Shown here one piece after another: positions 48,972 to 60,617 of a stretch of DNA of 64,000 nt. Position 1 is the first letter of the stretch; the number at the start of each line of letters is the position of its first letter. The notes beneath the pieces are model-generated. The model was not told where the DNA came from. It ran no database searches and saw only the letters and a program-made list of their open reading frames with translations. Made by a program: the position numbers and the translations under genes. The stretch comes from Pelecanus crispus (lineage: Eukaryota; Chordata; Aves; Pelecaniformes; Pelecanidae). Location: positions 8,568,372 through 8,632,371 of the forward strand of contig NC_134655.1 in assembly GCF_030463565.1 (NCBI RefSeq), given 5' to 3'.

Positions 48972-49521
48972 CGTAGCGGGTTGGTCCCAGCCAGCAACTA
49001 AGCACTCACCAGCTGATTGTTTGCTCTGCACTGCTCCCTCCAGAGGGGTGAGGGAGAGCATTGGAAGAGCAAAAGCGAGGAAAAACCCATGGGTTGAGAT
49101 AAAGGCAGTTTAAGAAGTGAAGGGGAAAAGGGAAGTGGGGAAAAAAAGGCCAAACTAGGGTTGCAAAGGCTCACCACCTCTCACCAGCAGACCAATGCCC
49201 AGCCAGTCTCTGAACCGTGGGTACTTTGAGAAGACTAGCAGCCCATTTTATATCTGAGCATGATGTTACATGGCGTGGAATATCCCCTAGGGTCAGTTCA
49301 GGTGAGCTCTCTCGGCTGTGTCCCCTCCCAGCCTCTTGCCCATCCCTAGCTTACTTGCTGGGGTGGCAGAATGAGAAATAAAGACCTTGACACTGCAAGC
49401 AATGTTCAGCAACAGCTAAAACATTGGTGTTACCAACACTATTTTAGTCACAGATCTAAAACGTGGCACCATGCAGGCTGGTACAAAGAAAATAAACTCC
49501 ATCCCAGCCAGACTCCGTACA
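48972..49521 (-). mobile_element. Solo LTR of an avian endogenous retrovirus (ERVL-like)
   Basis: Read on the minus strand the element starts TGTACGGAGTCTGGCTGGGA, runs 550 bp and ends GCTACG in place of the usual CA. Its internal landmarks match a common avian LTR family: ATGCTCAG then ATATAAAA, TGTCCCCTCCCA in the complement, 'gggttgagataaaggcagttt' in the complement, and the terminal GGCTGGGACC block. A TATA box (ATATAAAA) lies at 49247-49254. It is flanked by a 5-bp target duplication GGAGG (48967-48971 and 49522-49526). No gag, pol or env sequence is present, so this is a recombined, non-coding remnant. The 5-bp duplication suits ERVL. The family name is from memory. Confidence 0.8.
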
Positions 49522-49526
49522 GGAGG
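49522..49526. repeat. Target-site duplication, right copy (GGAGG)
   Basis: Exact match to 48967-48971. It marks the other edge of the solo LTR. Confidence 0.7.
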
Positions 49527-50271
49527 GCAACACTTTACAAAGAGCTTAAAGAACTCATATGAATTCTTCCATAGGGAGAGAGAGGTAGGAAACGTCTTGA
49601 TGAAAGGCTGTGGTGTTCTCTTATTCCAAGTTTCCATTCCCTTTACACATGAAGATAAATCTGGGTCTTTTTATTGGAGGTGCTTCTCAGTAGACAGTCT
49701 GGATGATACTCCTCACTTTCATGGCAGTTGATCAGTCACATTTCTTGGTATTAGTTGTAGAATCAATACCCAGAGCTGATTTAGGTCAAGGAGACAGGTT
49801 TTACATGCTTTTTGCTTTATGCATTCCTCCTTTAGATAGTGTTATGTGTTGAATTATTGTTATTAGATAAAACCCGAAGGCATAATAAAAGATTCTATGA
49901 TATAATAGTTTACTTTCAAGGATGACTGATTAGAAATATTAGATTGAACTAACAAGTGTTGATTTGTATAATCTCTGTATTGAACTTGGAATAAGGAAAA
50001 GAAGGTTTTAGAAGCAGCAAGGGGGAAAAACACATAAGGTGTTAATATGTTCAAGAATGGTGATATATTAAAGAGAGTCGATGGTAGCATGAACAAAAGC
50101 AGATGATTCTTTGAGGCTGACAGGTGAATGGATAAAATGAAGCATTTTGATAGAGCTGAGATTTTTTTTTTCAATGGATTGCTAGCTTTTAAGACCATTA
50201 TAAGACTGTTTAAAACTCTTTTTCACTGCTCAGTGATCTGCTCGGTTATGGAGTCAAAGTTCACCCAGTTT

Positions 50272-50380
50272 AAAAAAAAAAAAAAAAAAAGGGTAGATAT
50301 CTTTGTTGTGAAAAAACTTCAATGAAAAGATAGTGGTTTGCAAAGCAGATTGTTTTCTGCTTTTTTTTTTTTTTTTTTTT
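50272..50380. repeat. Inverted A19 / T20 homopolymer pair
   Basis: A19 at 50272-50290 and T20 at 50361-50380 are separated by 70 bases. In RNA they could pair as an A-U stem. Lengths are probably polymorphic. Confidence 0.7.
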
Positions 50381-50848
50381 CCTTGAAAATCAAACTTGTA
50401 TTGTGTTTCATCAGGAATGTTTAGCAAATGGTCCTGTAAAATCTCAACTTCCAAAATATGGTTTTCCTTCATGGATATTTTGAAATGTTACTCTAAATAC
50501 AGCATTCTCTCTGATAAAGAAGAATCTTTTCAGTATTGTTTCTTGTGCATGGTATTTCCCCAACCTCCTCCAAAAACGATAGCATGAAACTGGCATTACC
50601 TAGCATTACTGAGCAGTGGAAAGATAAAGAGTTTGGGCTGGGGTAGTTGTGGAAGAATTCTTTTGTGAAAATTAGGGATTTCTTCAACTCTAGTATTCAA
50701 TACAAGTTTTGGAACATACTCTGTATCCTTTTGTAATCATCAGAGAAATTGTTCATGAGTCAAGTAGCTGGTGCATTATTCAAAATAAATACATACCGGA
50801 ATGTTGATAAATAAAAGATGAATGTATTTTGTCTCTTTTTTTCTTTAG

Positions 50849-51041
50849 GCTTACTTTGAAGTTGCTGATGGTTCAGGCATGATGTCAATGGTTTTGTGGA
50901 ATTCATTATGTCCTGAATGGTATAACAGTATGAAGGTTGGCACGGTACTTCTTCTTGAACAGTATGCTATCAAAACCAGTTACCCATTTAAAACACAGCC
51001 AACCCCAGGGGATTCACAGATGAAGAGATTTGCTACAATTG
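50849..51041 (+). CDS. RADX: RADX exon 3: OB-fold core
   Basis: 193-bp exon (residues ~238-301) between TTCTTTAG and GTTAAG. It encodes AYFEVADGSGMMSMVLWNSL, CPEWYNSMKVGTVLLLEQYA and IKTSYPFKTQ onward. The alternating beta pattern FEVADGSG..S...WN...PEWY...KVG.VLLL..Y is an OB fold like those of RPA1 and aligns with human RADX. Confidence 0.96.
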
Positions 51042-54000
51042 GTTAAGTATTGCAGAAACCTGTTTTGATTAAATGAAATGTAGCTGTAAAAAGGTAGCTG
51101 TTTATAGCAATGAAATAGAAAGTGATCCCTTGCTGAGACTAATTGATAAGGTATTTATCCTTAAACATTAGCTCTGAAAGGTGTCTTAGCATCCAAGTTC
51201 TTATTGTTCCCTGCGTATATTAGGATCGTGTCTACAAAGTTTATTGCCAGAATTAGTTAAAACGTTTATTTACTAATAAATAAATAAAAATCTAATCCCT
51301 GATTTCAAGTATTGGGGTCATAAAGACAGGCCTCTGGTACTGAATTTTAATCTGATTCTACTTCCTGATTAATAATACAGATACTGTTTGTGCACTGCTC
51401 GCACCTTCTTCCAGGTCACTGAAGCACGTTGTCACCTGATCTGACTTTAGATTTTAGTGAATATGGTCAAGGCCCAGAGTATCTGCAAAGCTCCACTGGA
51501 TAAAAAGTTGCATTGATGACTGCTGTCTGTGCTGAAACAGCAGCACCATGGGAGTGCATATATGAAGAATATTCCTTGGCTACAAGAAAGTGTTTTCTTA
51601 CTTGCAGTTGTTTAGTGTGACAGATATTCAAAGGAGCTATGCTACAGAAATACAAGTGCTACAATATAACAATAATAGCCTTTTTAAACTGGATTTGGTC
51701 AACTTTTTTTTTTTTTCCTTCTCTCCTACTTTACTGAACATGAGTTCTTTCCCCTTTTGTGCTTTTATACTCAGAACAAAATGACGGCCAACATTCAGAA
51801 AATTCAAAATACTTCTTTGAAACAAGCAAATACGCGTGTTAGTGAAGGATGATGTATGTATAACCTACTAACAATGACAGTTTCCTAATGCAGTTGCTAC
51901 AGTGCACAAAAATAAACAATATTTTCCACTGCTAAAAGCAGTGTATTCTCTGCCTAACGTATCTTTGCCTTAAAGCCAGATCTTAATGTCTGAAGTGTTT
52001 GTGATGAGTTGGCAGGAGAGAGAAATGTTTAGTCAGGAATGGAAGTTTGTGAGGGAAGCTGGTGATGATCACAAGCCACCCCTGAAAACAATTATAATTG
52101 CCACAAAACCTTTCTGTGGGAGGACAGAATAAAATATGTCATCTGAGGTGACTTTCTCTATGAACAAATATTGCTTCATTTTAATGGCTTCATTCACACT
52201 ACACTACTGATTTGTGCAAGCGTTATTGGGGTAGAAATGTTAATGAGGAGATCAAAATGGAAAATTAGGCCAATGGGCTGTAAATGGTAATATATGTGTA
52301 ATGGAAGAATTAAACGTCAGTCTATAGTAAAGTGCCAGACCACAGTATTTTCAGACCACAGATAAACTGTAGAAATTACTAATCTTCAGTTCATATCAAT
52401 TTACGTACAGTATCTTGCTTCTTTTCTCAGCACAAAGCTCAGAATTTTGTCTTGATATGACCTTGCAAAGCACATAATACCATGCACTGGTGGATCTTAT
52501 GCCCCATATATCTTGTAAGAAGAGAGTCTAAAGAGAACAGAATATCCAGAAAAAATTCTGGAGCAGTTATAAAATCGATTTTATGCAGCTCCTGGTGCAT
52601 TTATTCCTCCCCTTCCCCCAGAGGAAATGAAATTTAATGCCTTACTAATTACTGCTTTAATATAAATATCTCTGTATATGCCCAATACAGGACAATAGTT
52701 TAGTTTTTTTTAATCATGCACGAGTGCTCCAAAAGTTCTTCAGCTAGCTGATTAAAGCAATCAATTACACTGAATTGCTTAAGTAACAATTACTTTTTTC
52801 ATCCTCTATTTCCAATTTGTATTTCCATCAAATCACAACTTTCCAGTGTTTCCTTACAACCATTCACCTGTAAATGTCATAAAATATATCTGGAATGTTA
52901 ACAAGGCCACAAGGGATAGGGCTTTCCAAATTAAGAGTTCTTGCAAGGCAGTATGCTTCTGGCATATTCCTAGATTTCTGTGAAGCGAGTTTTGCGTTGC
53001 TTGTTTCTGTTTGCAGCTACAGCATTGTATGACATGTTGAGAGGCGCTGTTTCAGGACCAAAAACCTTTTGAGCTTAAATACTTAGTACCAACACCTTAA
53101 ATTCTACTGCTAGGCAATGTGTGCATTTCACAGATCACTGAATTTATGTGGTACTGATGAAAACTGCTGTTTCAAATAGCCTGGACTGACCTTAGCTACT
53201 GAATCATCCGAGGGTGTAGTCCTGAGTTGAGTATATGACTTTCATCTAATCTCAAAATGGCAAAACAATTGTTTTCAGGAATTTTCTCTGAGATACTATC
53301 CTAAAACACCATATGCAAAACCACGATTGTCCTCCAAATACGTTTCTAGAAAGCAGCATGCAAAAGAAAATTCTTAAGTAGAGGGTCTGATTTAAAGCAT
53401 AATACCTTCTTAATGTTGCACCGCTAGGGTGAGGGGCCAGATATAATTATATAAACAATTGTATACATTATTTATACCTATTTAATTACTTTTCTGGCTG
53501 CATTATTTGAATAACCCCTTACCCAAACCCACGTATCTTGTAGAAACTTCATCAGAATCTTTTTCGTACCAGCATGATTTGTCTTGTTATGAGAGAGACA
53601 ATAGAGTACCTCCTTGTGTATTCTAGATGCTGAAGCCATTCCTCCTGTATTTTTTATGTGGTTGCAGAACCCCCCGCTTCCCCCAGTGCTCCACCATGTT
53701 TGCTATTCATCGTCTAAGCAGTCTGCTTAATGAATTAAATTTTTCAGGTGCTATAGAATAGACATGAGAAGACCTTTTGTTTTTTTCCATGGCCATGGTG
53801 TATTCCTATCATAATAATTACCTGAACTGGTATCAGGTGTGGAAGTTCTCATCTGATAGTTCTGTCTTCTGTTTTACTTCATTGCCTGCAAGTCAATTTT
53901 AGATCTTACTGACATTTGAGAATGAAACTAGCATAAAAAATACTTCATATCTAATCAGTATTGTAGTATTAGTTTCTGTTGCTAGTTTTTAAAGTATCTG

Positions 54001-54292
54001 GCTGGATCAAATTAATCAGCTCATGTAGGGAATTGGAAAGTTTAACATTGCTCAGATTATAAAACTGCAGTGTTGAATGCTGTACCCGAAGTCCTTATTT
54101 TATTTTGATGAAAATATAAAAGTCAGAGGAATTGAGTAATAATTTCACAAGCAGTGAGACAAAGTTGGAATACTGCATTTAAGAAACTTTACCCTGTTGG
54201 GTTTTCTTGGGGGCGGGGAGGGGGCGTATTAATTTTTTTTTTTTTAATTTGTATTCATGCCTTAAATGTTACTGACTTTTTTCCTTTGTCAG
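51042..54292 (+). other. RADX: RADX intron 3
   Basis: 3.25-kb AT-rich intron. The segment 52620-52900 is rich in TAATTA/ATTAA-type motifs. No exon or transposon recognised. Confidence 0.6.
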
Positions 54293-54401
54293 AAATCAGC
54301 CTTAACGTCCGAGACCCTCCTACTAAAATAAGTATTATTCCAGAAGAAACAGTTAAGCCAGAGTGGGGATTACCTGAAGTTAAATATCGGTTTATCACAA
54401 G
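54293..54401 (+). CDS. RADX: RADX exon 4
   Basis: 109-bp exon (2+105+2) between TTTGTCAG and GTAAAA. It encodes [35 protein letters not shown]. The RDPPT.I.IIPE..VKPEW.LP signature matches human RADX. Confidence 0.96.
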
Positions 54402-54554
54402 GTAAAATAGAGTTCTGCTGGTTGTCAAGCTGGAACTTAAATTTCACTACATTACAGTGAATGTTAATTGGAAACATTTTTTGAAAAGTTTCTGAGAAAG
54501 CTTTATGTTTTGTTATTAATGAATACCCACGTTTTTGTTCTGTTTTGGTTTTAG

Positions 54555-54646
54555 GTCAGAACTGGATGACTTGCCAAACAATCATTCCTGTGATGTTATT
54601 GGTCTTGTGACATTTGTAGGAAGGGCTGAACGAGCAAGAAAGAGAG
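54555..54646 (+). CDS. RADX: RADX exon 5
   Basis: 92-bp exon after TGGTTTTAG, following a 153-bp intron. It encodes SELDDLPNNHSCDVIGLVTF, VGRAERARKR. The donor is AGAGAG/GTTTTT, clearly sub-optimal. Reading on into the 95-bp intron meets TAA within five codons. Confidence 0.94.
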
Positions 54647-54741
54647 GTTTTTTTCTATAAATATGACTTTCAGAGTTTGTCAAACGGTTTTAACTTTCTG
54701 AATAAATGCTTATACATTTTTCTTAATGTTTGTTTATATAG

Positions 54742-54864
54742 AACATGGTGAAGACTTCTGGCTCTATCGTTGGGCACATGCCATTGATGGGACCTCAGAC
54801 CAACCATTCATACTGGAATTATTTGCAACTTCTCAGCCAGATGTGTTTGAGCATATTCACCCAA
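54742..54864 (+). CDS. RADX: RADX exon 6
   Basis: 123-bp exon between TTATATAG and GTATTC. It encodes [47 protein letters not shown]...DGTS.QPFI.ELF.TSQP.. matches human RADX and is another OB-type stretch. The trailing A joins TG of the next exon to give Met. Confidence 0.96.
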
Positions 54865-56047
54865 GTATTCATCTCTCTATAATACTTATTAACAATTATT
54901 TATAGTGTTTTTCTAGTTGGTTGCTAATTTCAAATTTTGAGTATAATTGCCACTGAATAAAAAATTGCCCTGGTTTGTCTCCTTAAACAGAAAATAGCTG
55001 ATCAGCAATTAAAATTTAAAAATAATAAAAAAAAAGTTTAAGTATTTGAAACTCTTGTGGTATTGCAATCTGCCAGTTAGTCTAAGCAAATAGATGGGCA
55101 GCTGGGCCTGGGGCTCATCTGATCTCATCAATTTCAACAGAAACTTAAGTGAAGCACCTGGGGCAACATCTCTTGCATCAGAGGCAAATAAAGGTGGCAG
55201 CTGGTCAAATCTATTACTCCTTTTGTCCTGTAAATAAGTATTTTTTTTTTTTATAGACAGGAATAATTTAAGAGGATTGGAAGACGGAAGAGGTGAAAGT
55301 GGAAAAGCTTCATTTCTTTGAATAAATATTTTTTGGCCAAACAGCAATATCACCCATCTGTGTTAGTTATTGCATGTGAGCTAAGAACAATAAATTTCAA
55401 ACTGGAGAGTCCTTAATGAAGGATTTTAGAAGAGCTTTAAATATTTCTTCTTGCCTTCTTTCTCTTCTCCTCCAAGCAGTCATCCTTCCATTAAGACTGG
55501 TTGGTGTCACATGCATTTTTTCTATCATATGATGGCATTTTTAATATCATACGATGCGGGACCAGCTGCACAGCCCTGTTAAGGTTATGGCTGCATTCAT
55601 CTTGAGCGTGCTGGGGAAATGGCAAAGAATGACATTCTAGTGTTTAACTGAAATATTAACAAAAGAATGAGTTTGTACTCTATTTAGAAGTTTTGCAGTG
55701 TAATGTCAGATTTCTTGTGCCTTCCATGATTTTATGCTTTTTCTCCTTAAGAAACACAGCCATCTAATTTTCATATTTTTACTATTTGTTTCATTGATAT
55801 CCTACCTGATCAAGTATTTCATGTTTTAGTCCTAATACGTATGCTGAAATTTCCTTGCACGGTTACTAAATTGAAAATTTAATTACATCTCCATATTGTA
55901 ATTTATAATGGCGGCTCAGTACATGCTGAAGCATTTGTAGGGTCAAAAACTAAAATGTCTTGTTTAGAGCACTAAATGTCAGTCTTGACATTCTAAAATC
56001 AATGAAATACCAGGAAAAAAAAAACAAACGATTTTTTTTTTCTCCAG
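54865..56047 (+). other. RADX: RADX intron 6
   Basis: 1.2-kb AT-rich intron. Nothing recognised besides A/T runs. Confidence 0.65.
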
Positions 56048-56155
56048 TGACATATTTGGTGTGTACACAGATGAGAGTGGTACGGGACCTCACTGAGAAT
56101 CCTTCCAGCACAATTTACCTTACGACTTCAAATGAAAGTCAAATATTCATTACAG
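56048..56155 (+). CDS. RADX: RADX exon 7
   Basis: 108-bp exon between TTTTCTCCAG and GTAACC. It encodes TYLVCTQMRVVRDLTENPSS, TIYLTTSNESQIFIT. VCTQ..VVR and YLTT.NES..FIT match human RADX. Confidence 0.96.
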
Positions 56156-57776
56156 GTAACCTGAACTCGTTTTAGTTTTATATAGTTCTCATCTTATTTG
56201 TTTGGAAAGGGTATTTTTGTTTTACAATGAAATAATCAGTGCATAGTATTAGTTTCCTTGTCAGAAATTACTTTGAGTTAATAATGAAATACCATTGCAT
56301 TCTTGTGAAGCATTAATGGGTGTATCTTATGAAAAGTACCTGAGTATGTTTACTAATTCTTTCAGACTGTTTTAATCCTTTGATAGTGTAGCAATGCAGA
56401 TAACCGCTTCCTTATAAACTTCAAAAATCACTTGGAGCTTTTCTGGCTTACAGATTTCCTTATTACAAAACAAAAAAAAATATGGGTATAGTTGTTCTAA
56501 ATTTATCTTAGCTAATCTTTTTCACCAACTATTTGGAGAGCTGTTACGCTTCATCTTTCCCAACGTGCAGGGCTTTATGCAGACCATGTGGTCTGGGAAG
56601 TGATTTAGTGCTGGGCTGCCCTGAAGGAGCATTCCTTCTAGATAGTCTTGTTTGAATAGTCCCATCTGCAGTTACAATACTCTTTATGGCCCTGTGATAC
56701 TGTACACTAGATACCACCAGTCAGCATGTCACAGGCAGGACCAGGCACAGCTGTTCATATTATATTTGCTCTTGAATCAGGAGGCAGATTATAGCAGTGT
56801 TGCAGGTGAGTGATGTACTGGCCTAATTGCAAGGGAGTTTAAGATGCAATAGGTGTATCTTTCCTGTGTTGGTTTATCCAGCTCATTTCTTCAGTGATCC
56901 TAACGTATCAGTCACCCAGTCTGAATCTTTCCACTGACAAGTAGGAATAAATAAAAATATGTGCTAAAAAGGTACCTGAACATAGTCAGTTCTATACACA
57001 TGGTCTTGCCTGACAAGCTGGGTAGGGTGTTTGGTGCTTAATTGGACTAGCAAAGCAAGGTAGCCTTTTTGTGAAGAGGTTTCTAATGATTTAATTTACT
57101 CCTAAATGAAGGGTTTGAGAGGTTGTTTTTTCCCTTTGCTTTCCTTCAGTATATTTTGTGCTTAATTTTCTAGTTAAATATTTAGGCTTTCCCCCACCCT
57201 AGCTTTAGTTCATTTTATGTCTGTTTGGGTCGTAAATGAGAGCTACAGCTGGAGATTGCAAACTATTGGATAAGATCTGTTTCAGTTCACAGTTTAGATG
57301 TAGACCTGGTCAGATTACAATTTATTTGATAAAATTGGTGTTAGTCCATATCTTGGTTTTAAACCAGCCAACAATGAATACATACCTTGCCAGTTATCTG
57401 TCAGTAACAACCTTTGCTGAACCCTGTGAAGATGATTTAGCTGCTCTTTCCTGCTAATAAAACAATTTCTGATCACTTGATTGTTTTGTATGTTCCTGTG
57501 AGAAAGTATTCTAGTAGCATTTTTGCTAGTTGCTTTATTTCTTTCTATTACTTAACATTTGTTTAACTTTCAGTGCCAAATGCAAGTGTTAGTCAAGGAA
57601 TTCAAGACACTCATTTCATAAAACACTGTCGACTAGTGGAAAGGTGTCTTTTGTATTCTCTAGTCCAGTTTTTCTTAATTTGCTTTTTCTACGTAGTGTT
57701 CAGGATAGCTTCAAGATGAGAACGGATGACAGTAACCTGCTTTGGTTTTGATACCTGATTATTTTTGTTTTAAAAG
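56156..57776 (+). other. RADX: RADX intron 7
   Basis: 1.6-kb intron. It contains an exon-like segment at 57574-57643 with good splice sites, which would break the conserved frame if included. No transposon recognised. Confidence 0.6.
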
Positions 57777-57944
57777 GGTGGCACAAGGGCCAGCCATACA
57801 CCAAGGATACCAAAGTGAAAAACTTCATTCAGTGGACTAAAACACAAAGCGAAGCTGATCAAATGAAGAAAACTGTCATTGGTGGCTATTATCCTTTTCC
57901 ACGACCTCCAAATAACTTTTTGAAGTATTGCAAAAACAATAAAG
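57777..57944 (+). CDS. RADX: RADX exon 8
   Basis: 168-bp exon between TTTTAAAAG and GTATCA. It encodes WHKGQPYTKDTKVKNFIQWT, KTQSEADQMKKTVIGGYYPF and PRPPNNFLKYCKNNK. GQPYT.D.KVKNFIQW and VIGGYYP.P match human RADX. The AAG acceptor is weak. Confidence 0.94.
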
Positions 57945-58511
57945 GTATCATACCATCAAATATCTTTAAGATTTGTAGCCTTGTTCAGTCTTACTCCAAG
58001 CATTTGAAGCATCAGTTAAAAAGCAACACAGTTACTATTGGCAATTACACGAGGTTGTAATGTCATTTAGAAAAACTCCCTTTCATGACTCAATGTATCA
58101 CAGGTTAAATCCTCATCTTACAGAAAGTATCATGGCACCATTAGCTGCAGGAGAACTGTAGCAGCTTACATGAGCTACAGATCTGCCCAGAAGTTTTACT
58201 CTGAATGTTCTGCTAAATCAGAATTAAAGACAGTTATACTGAAGAATACAGCGAGTTAGAAATTTCACCTGAAACAGAAATTGTGATATCTTGTAATGCA
58301 TACTAAAAGATGCTTGTGAGCTAAAAAGATTTATTGATTAAATTTTTTTCCATGTGATGTGAACAACAAAAATATTTAAAATTCTTCAAAAATGTAATTT
58401 TAAAATAATTTAATATTTAATACCAAATTATCTTTACTTTTCAGTCTTGTGTCCAGACAGTTTGATATTGTATTTCTTTAAAAGTTGTTTCTGGAATTTT
58501 CTTTTTTGCAG
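57945..58511 (+). other. RADX: RADX intron 8
   Basis: 567-bp AT-rich intron. Nothing recognised. Confidence 0.7.
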
Positions 58512-58672
58512 TCGAATCGGTTTTGAAAGCCATAGGTGAAACGGGGAAAGAGATTGAAGATTTGCATTACAGAGAACACAAGCGGATTGCTGTTCAGGGA
58601 ATAATTAGTGCCATAAGATACATCAGCTGTAGCAACGCAGCTGAAGAAGCCTCAGGAGCAGAACTTGCTCAG
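58512..58672 (+). CDS. RADX: RADX exon 9
   Basis: 161-bp exon between CTTTTTTGCAG and GTACAG. It encodes [40 protein letters not shown] and a Glu/Ala-rich end. KEIEDL.YRE.KRIA.QGII.AI.YI matches human RADX. Confidence 0.96.
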
Positions 58673-59170
58673 GTACAGTGTTTGAGAATTAATGCTATAG
58701 CACTTCAGCAACTATGATCATAACTAGAATGGAGAATTTTGCATTTGAGTTCAGAACCTAATTACATTGTTTCTTTATTAACTTCATTTGCTATTTTGAG
58801 AGCAAAATTTTTGAAAGTCATAGTTTAGAACTTTTTAAATAGCAATTATTCAGTGCTTTTCTGAAAGTGTTATGACAGTCCACCGTAAAACTACATGACT
58901 GAAGTTACTAGTTTGACTGACTGGATAACCTAATGTAAATTTGAATGTGGGAGAAGCAACTACTGCAACATGCTCACTGTCACTTTCTAGACAGAATTTA
59001 TCTTACTAATGTGATTAGAAAATAATTTCTGCTAGATATAACGTGAATTGCAGAAGGTAGGCTAAATTGTTCTGTTCCTTTAAAAGTTACTTTAAAACTT
59101 GCAGGTTTTTGAGTTGGAAGCAATAGCTTTGAGTGCTTTGAAACTCTTAAACAATTAACTGTTGTTGCAG
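58673..59170 (+). other. RADX: RADX intron 9
   Basis: 498-bp AT-rich intron. Nothing recognised. Confidence 0.7.
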
Positions 59171-59382
59171 AAAGATACTTCTCAGTCTCTTGAAAGTTCT
59201 CCTATGTCCAAAGAAGACTGTGTTCACAAGGGAAAAAACACCAACCTTCAAAATAAAGAAGTTAAGTCTTTTCTGGGGCCACATTGCACTCCTGGGGAAC
59301 AACATCAGCGCCAAGCTCTACTGTCAAAAAAGAGTTCAGTCAAGAGAAAGATACCGTGCAGATTAAATACAGATGCAGAACA
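59171..59382 (+). CDS. RADX: RADX exon 10: polar, low-conservation linker
   Basis: 212-bp exon between TGTTGTTGCAG and GTAAGC, ending in phase 2. It encodes a Lys/Ser/Gln-rich stretch beginning KDTSQSLESSPMSKEDCVHK. It is probably disordered and poorly conserved. Support comes from the open frame, good splice sites and phase agreement rather than from alignment. Confidence 0.82.
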
Positions 59383-60548
59383 GTAAGCTCTCCTCATAAA
59401 TATGTAGTGGATCTTCTAAAAAGTGTTTACGGAAACTGGTTCAAAGCCCAGGCCGTAGGAGATATCTAAGAAAGCTTTAAAAGCATATGTAGTTTAAAAG
59501 GTAGTTAGGTACTTTTCCTAGAATCAGGTGATGACGGTTGTAACTCTTCAGGCTAATGAAGGATTGATTAAAGCAGGTGTCTGGTTTGCAATGCTCTCTT
59601 CTGATTAATATTTATGCTACTTTGTTGTTAATCTCACAGATTTGAAATAGAAGTAGTTAATAGTTGAACCATATATAGTTTAGTGACAGTCATGGAACAA
59701 CCAACAGTTACAGTGGTGTGGGGAAATAAGATTTCTTCATTGAAAATGTAGAATCAGGATCTGGTATACCTGTTCCTTAATTTCAAACATACTTATATTT
59801 TTCTTTCTGGTTAATGGCATGTACTGCATGTAGCTGTAACTTGCTGTCAGAAGGGCAAGTAGATGGTGGTCATGTGCTAACCTAAAGGCTTGAAATAACT
59901 TGTAGCGCTATGGTTCTGCTTGTGATGGGATTTCATGAAATTGTATTGCATCTAGTCAGACATAGACAAAGGATATTAGTCTGATATAAGGAAACGGATT
60001 AAGACAAAATAATTTGCCTGATAGAACTATTTTAGGTTCAAGAATAATCTTGTATAAGATTGCCCTTTGTTGCAATGTTTGTGCAAAATCTAATGTACCC
60101 ATACTTAGTATTAAGAGCCTGGTGAATACATTGACAGGTTTAATGTTGCAAAAATCTAGCTCATCATGTCTTTTTTTTTTTTTTTTTTTTTAGTGGATTT
60201 CTCATGCTGTAAAGGGTATATTTTTCATCTTGACTTTTCACATCCAAAGTCATGATGTGGGAAGAGGGTGGGCATTCAAAGTATTTTGAGGGAAAATAAG
60301 ATGAAATATAAGTAGGAGTGAATGAAAACTTAAGACTAAGAAAACCCTGCTGAATAGAAGTTCTGTCTTGGCAGTGTTACAGTAACACTGTATCCACAGT
60401 GTTAGTGGATTTCCATTCCATAAGGAAAATTCCAGCATTTGAGTGTCTTAGGTTTGTTCTGCCTGAAAGAAAAACATGCATCTTCTTTGGTTTGTGTATT
60501 TCCATTTAACTAAATACTGTAAAATAATGGTGAATTTCCTACTTTAAG
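59383..60548 (+). other. RADX: RADX intron 10
   Basis: 1.2-kb AT-rich intron with a T21 run at 60171-60191. No other feature recognised. Confidence 0.65.
60171..60191. repeat. Poly(T) run, 21 bases
   Basis: Thymine homopolymer in RADX intron 10. Its length is likely polymorphic. Confidence 0.8.
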
Positions 60549-60617
60549 GGGGAGTGCATCTGTTATTCCTGTATCATCTTACCCCTATTTCACACGGTCT
60601 GCAAGAAGAAAATTTGG
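60549..60617 (+). CDS. RADX: RADX exon 11
   Basis: 69-bp exon (1+66+2) between CTTTAAG and GTAAGT. It encodes GSASVIPVSSYPYFTRSARR KF. The YF.TRSARRK segment resembles the Tyr/Ser-Arg-rich region of RADX after its linker. The donor is canonical and the acceptor is an AAG. Confidence 0.78.

Larger units (their letters stand above)
48472..50848 (+). other. RADX: RADX intron 2
   Basis: 2.4-kb intron carrying a 550-bp solo LTR in antisense orientation (48972-49521). It also has an A17-type run near 48803, an A19 run at 50272-50290 and a T20 run at 50361-50380. Confidence 0.7.
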
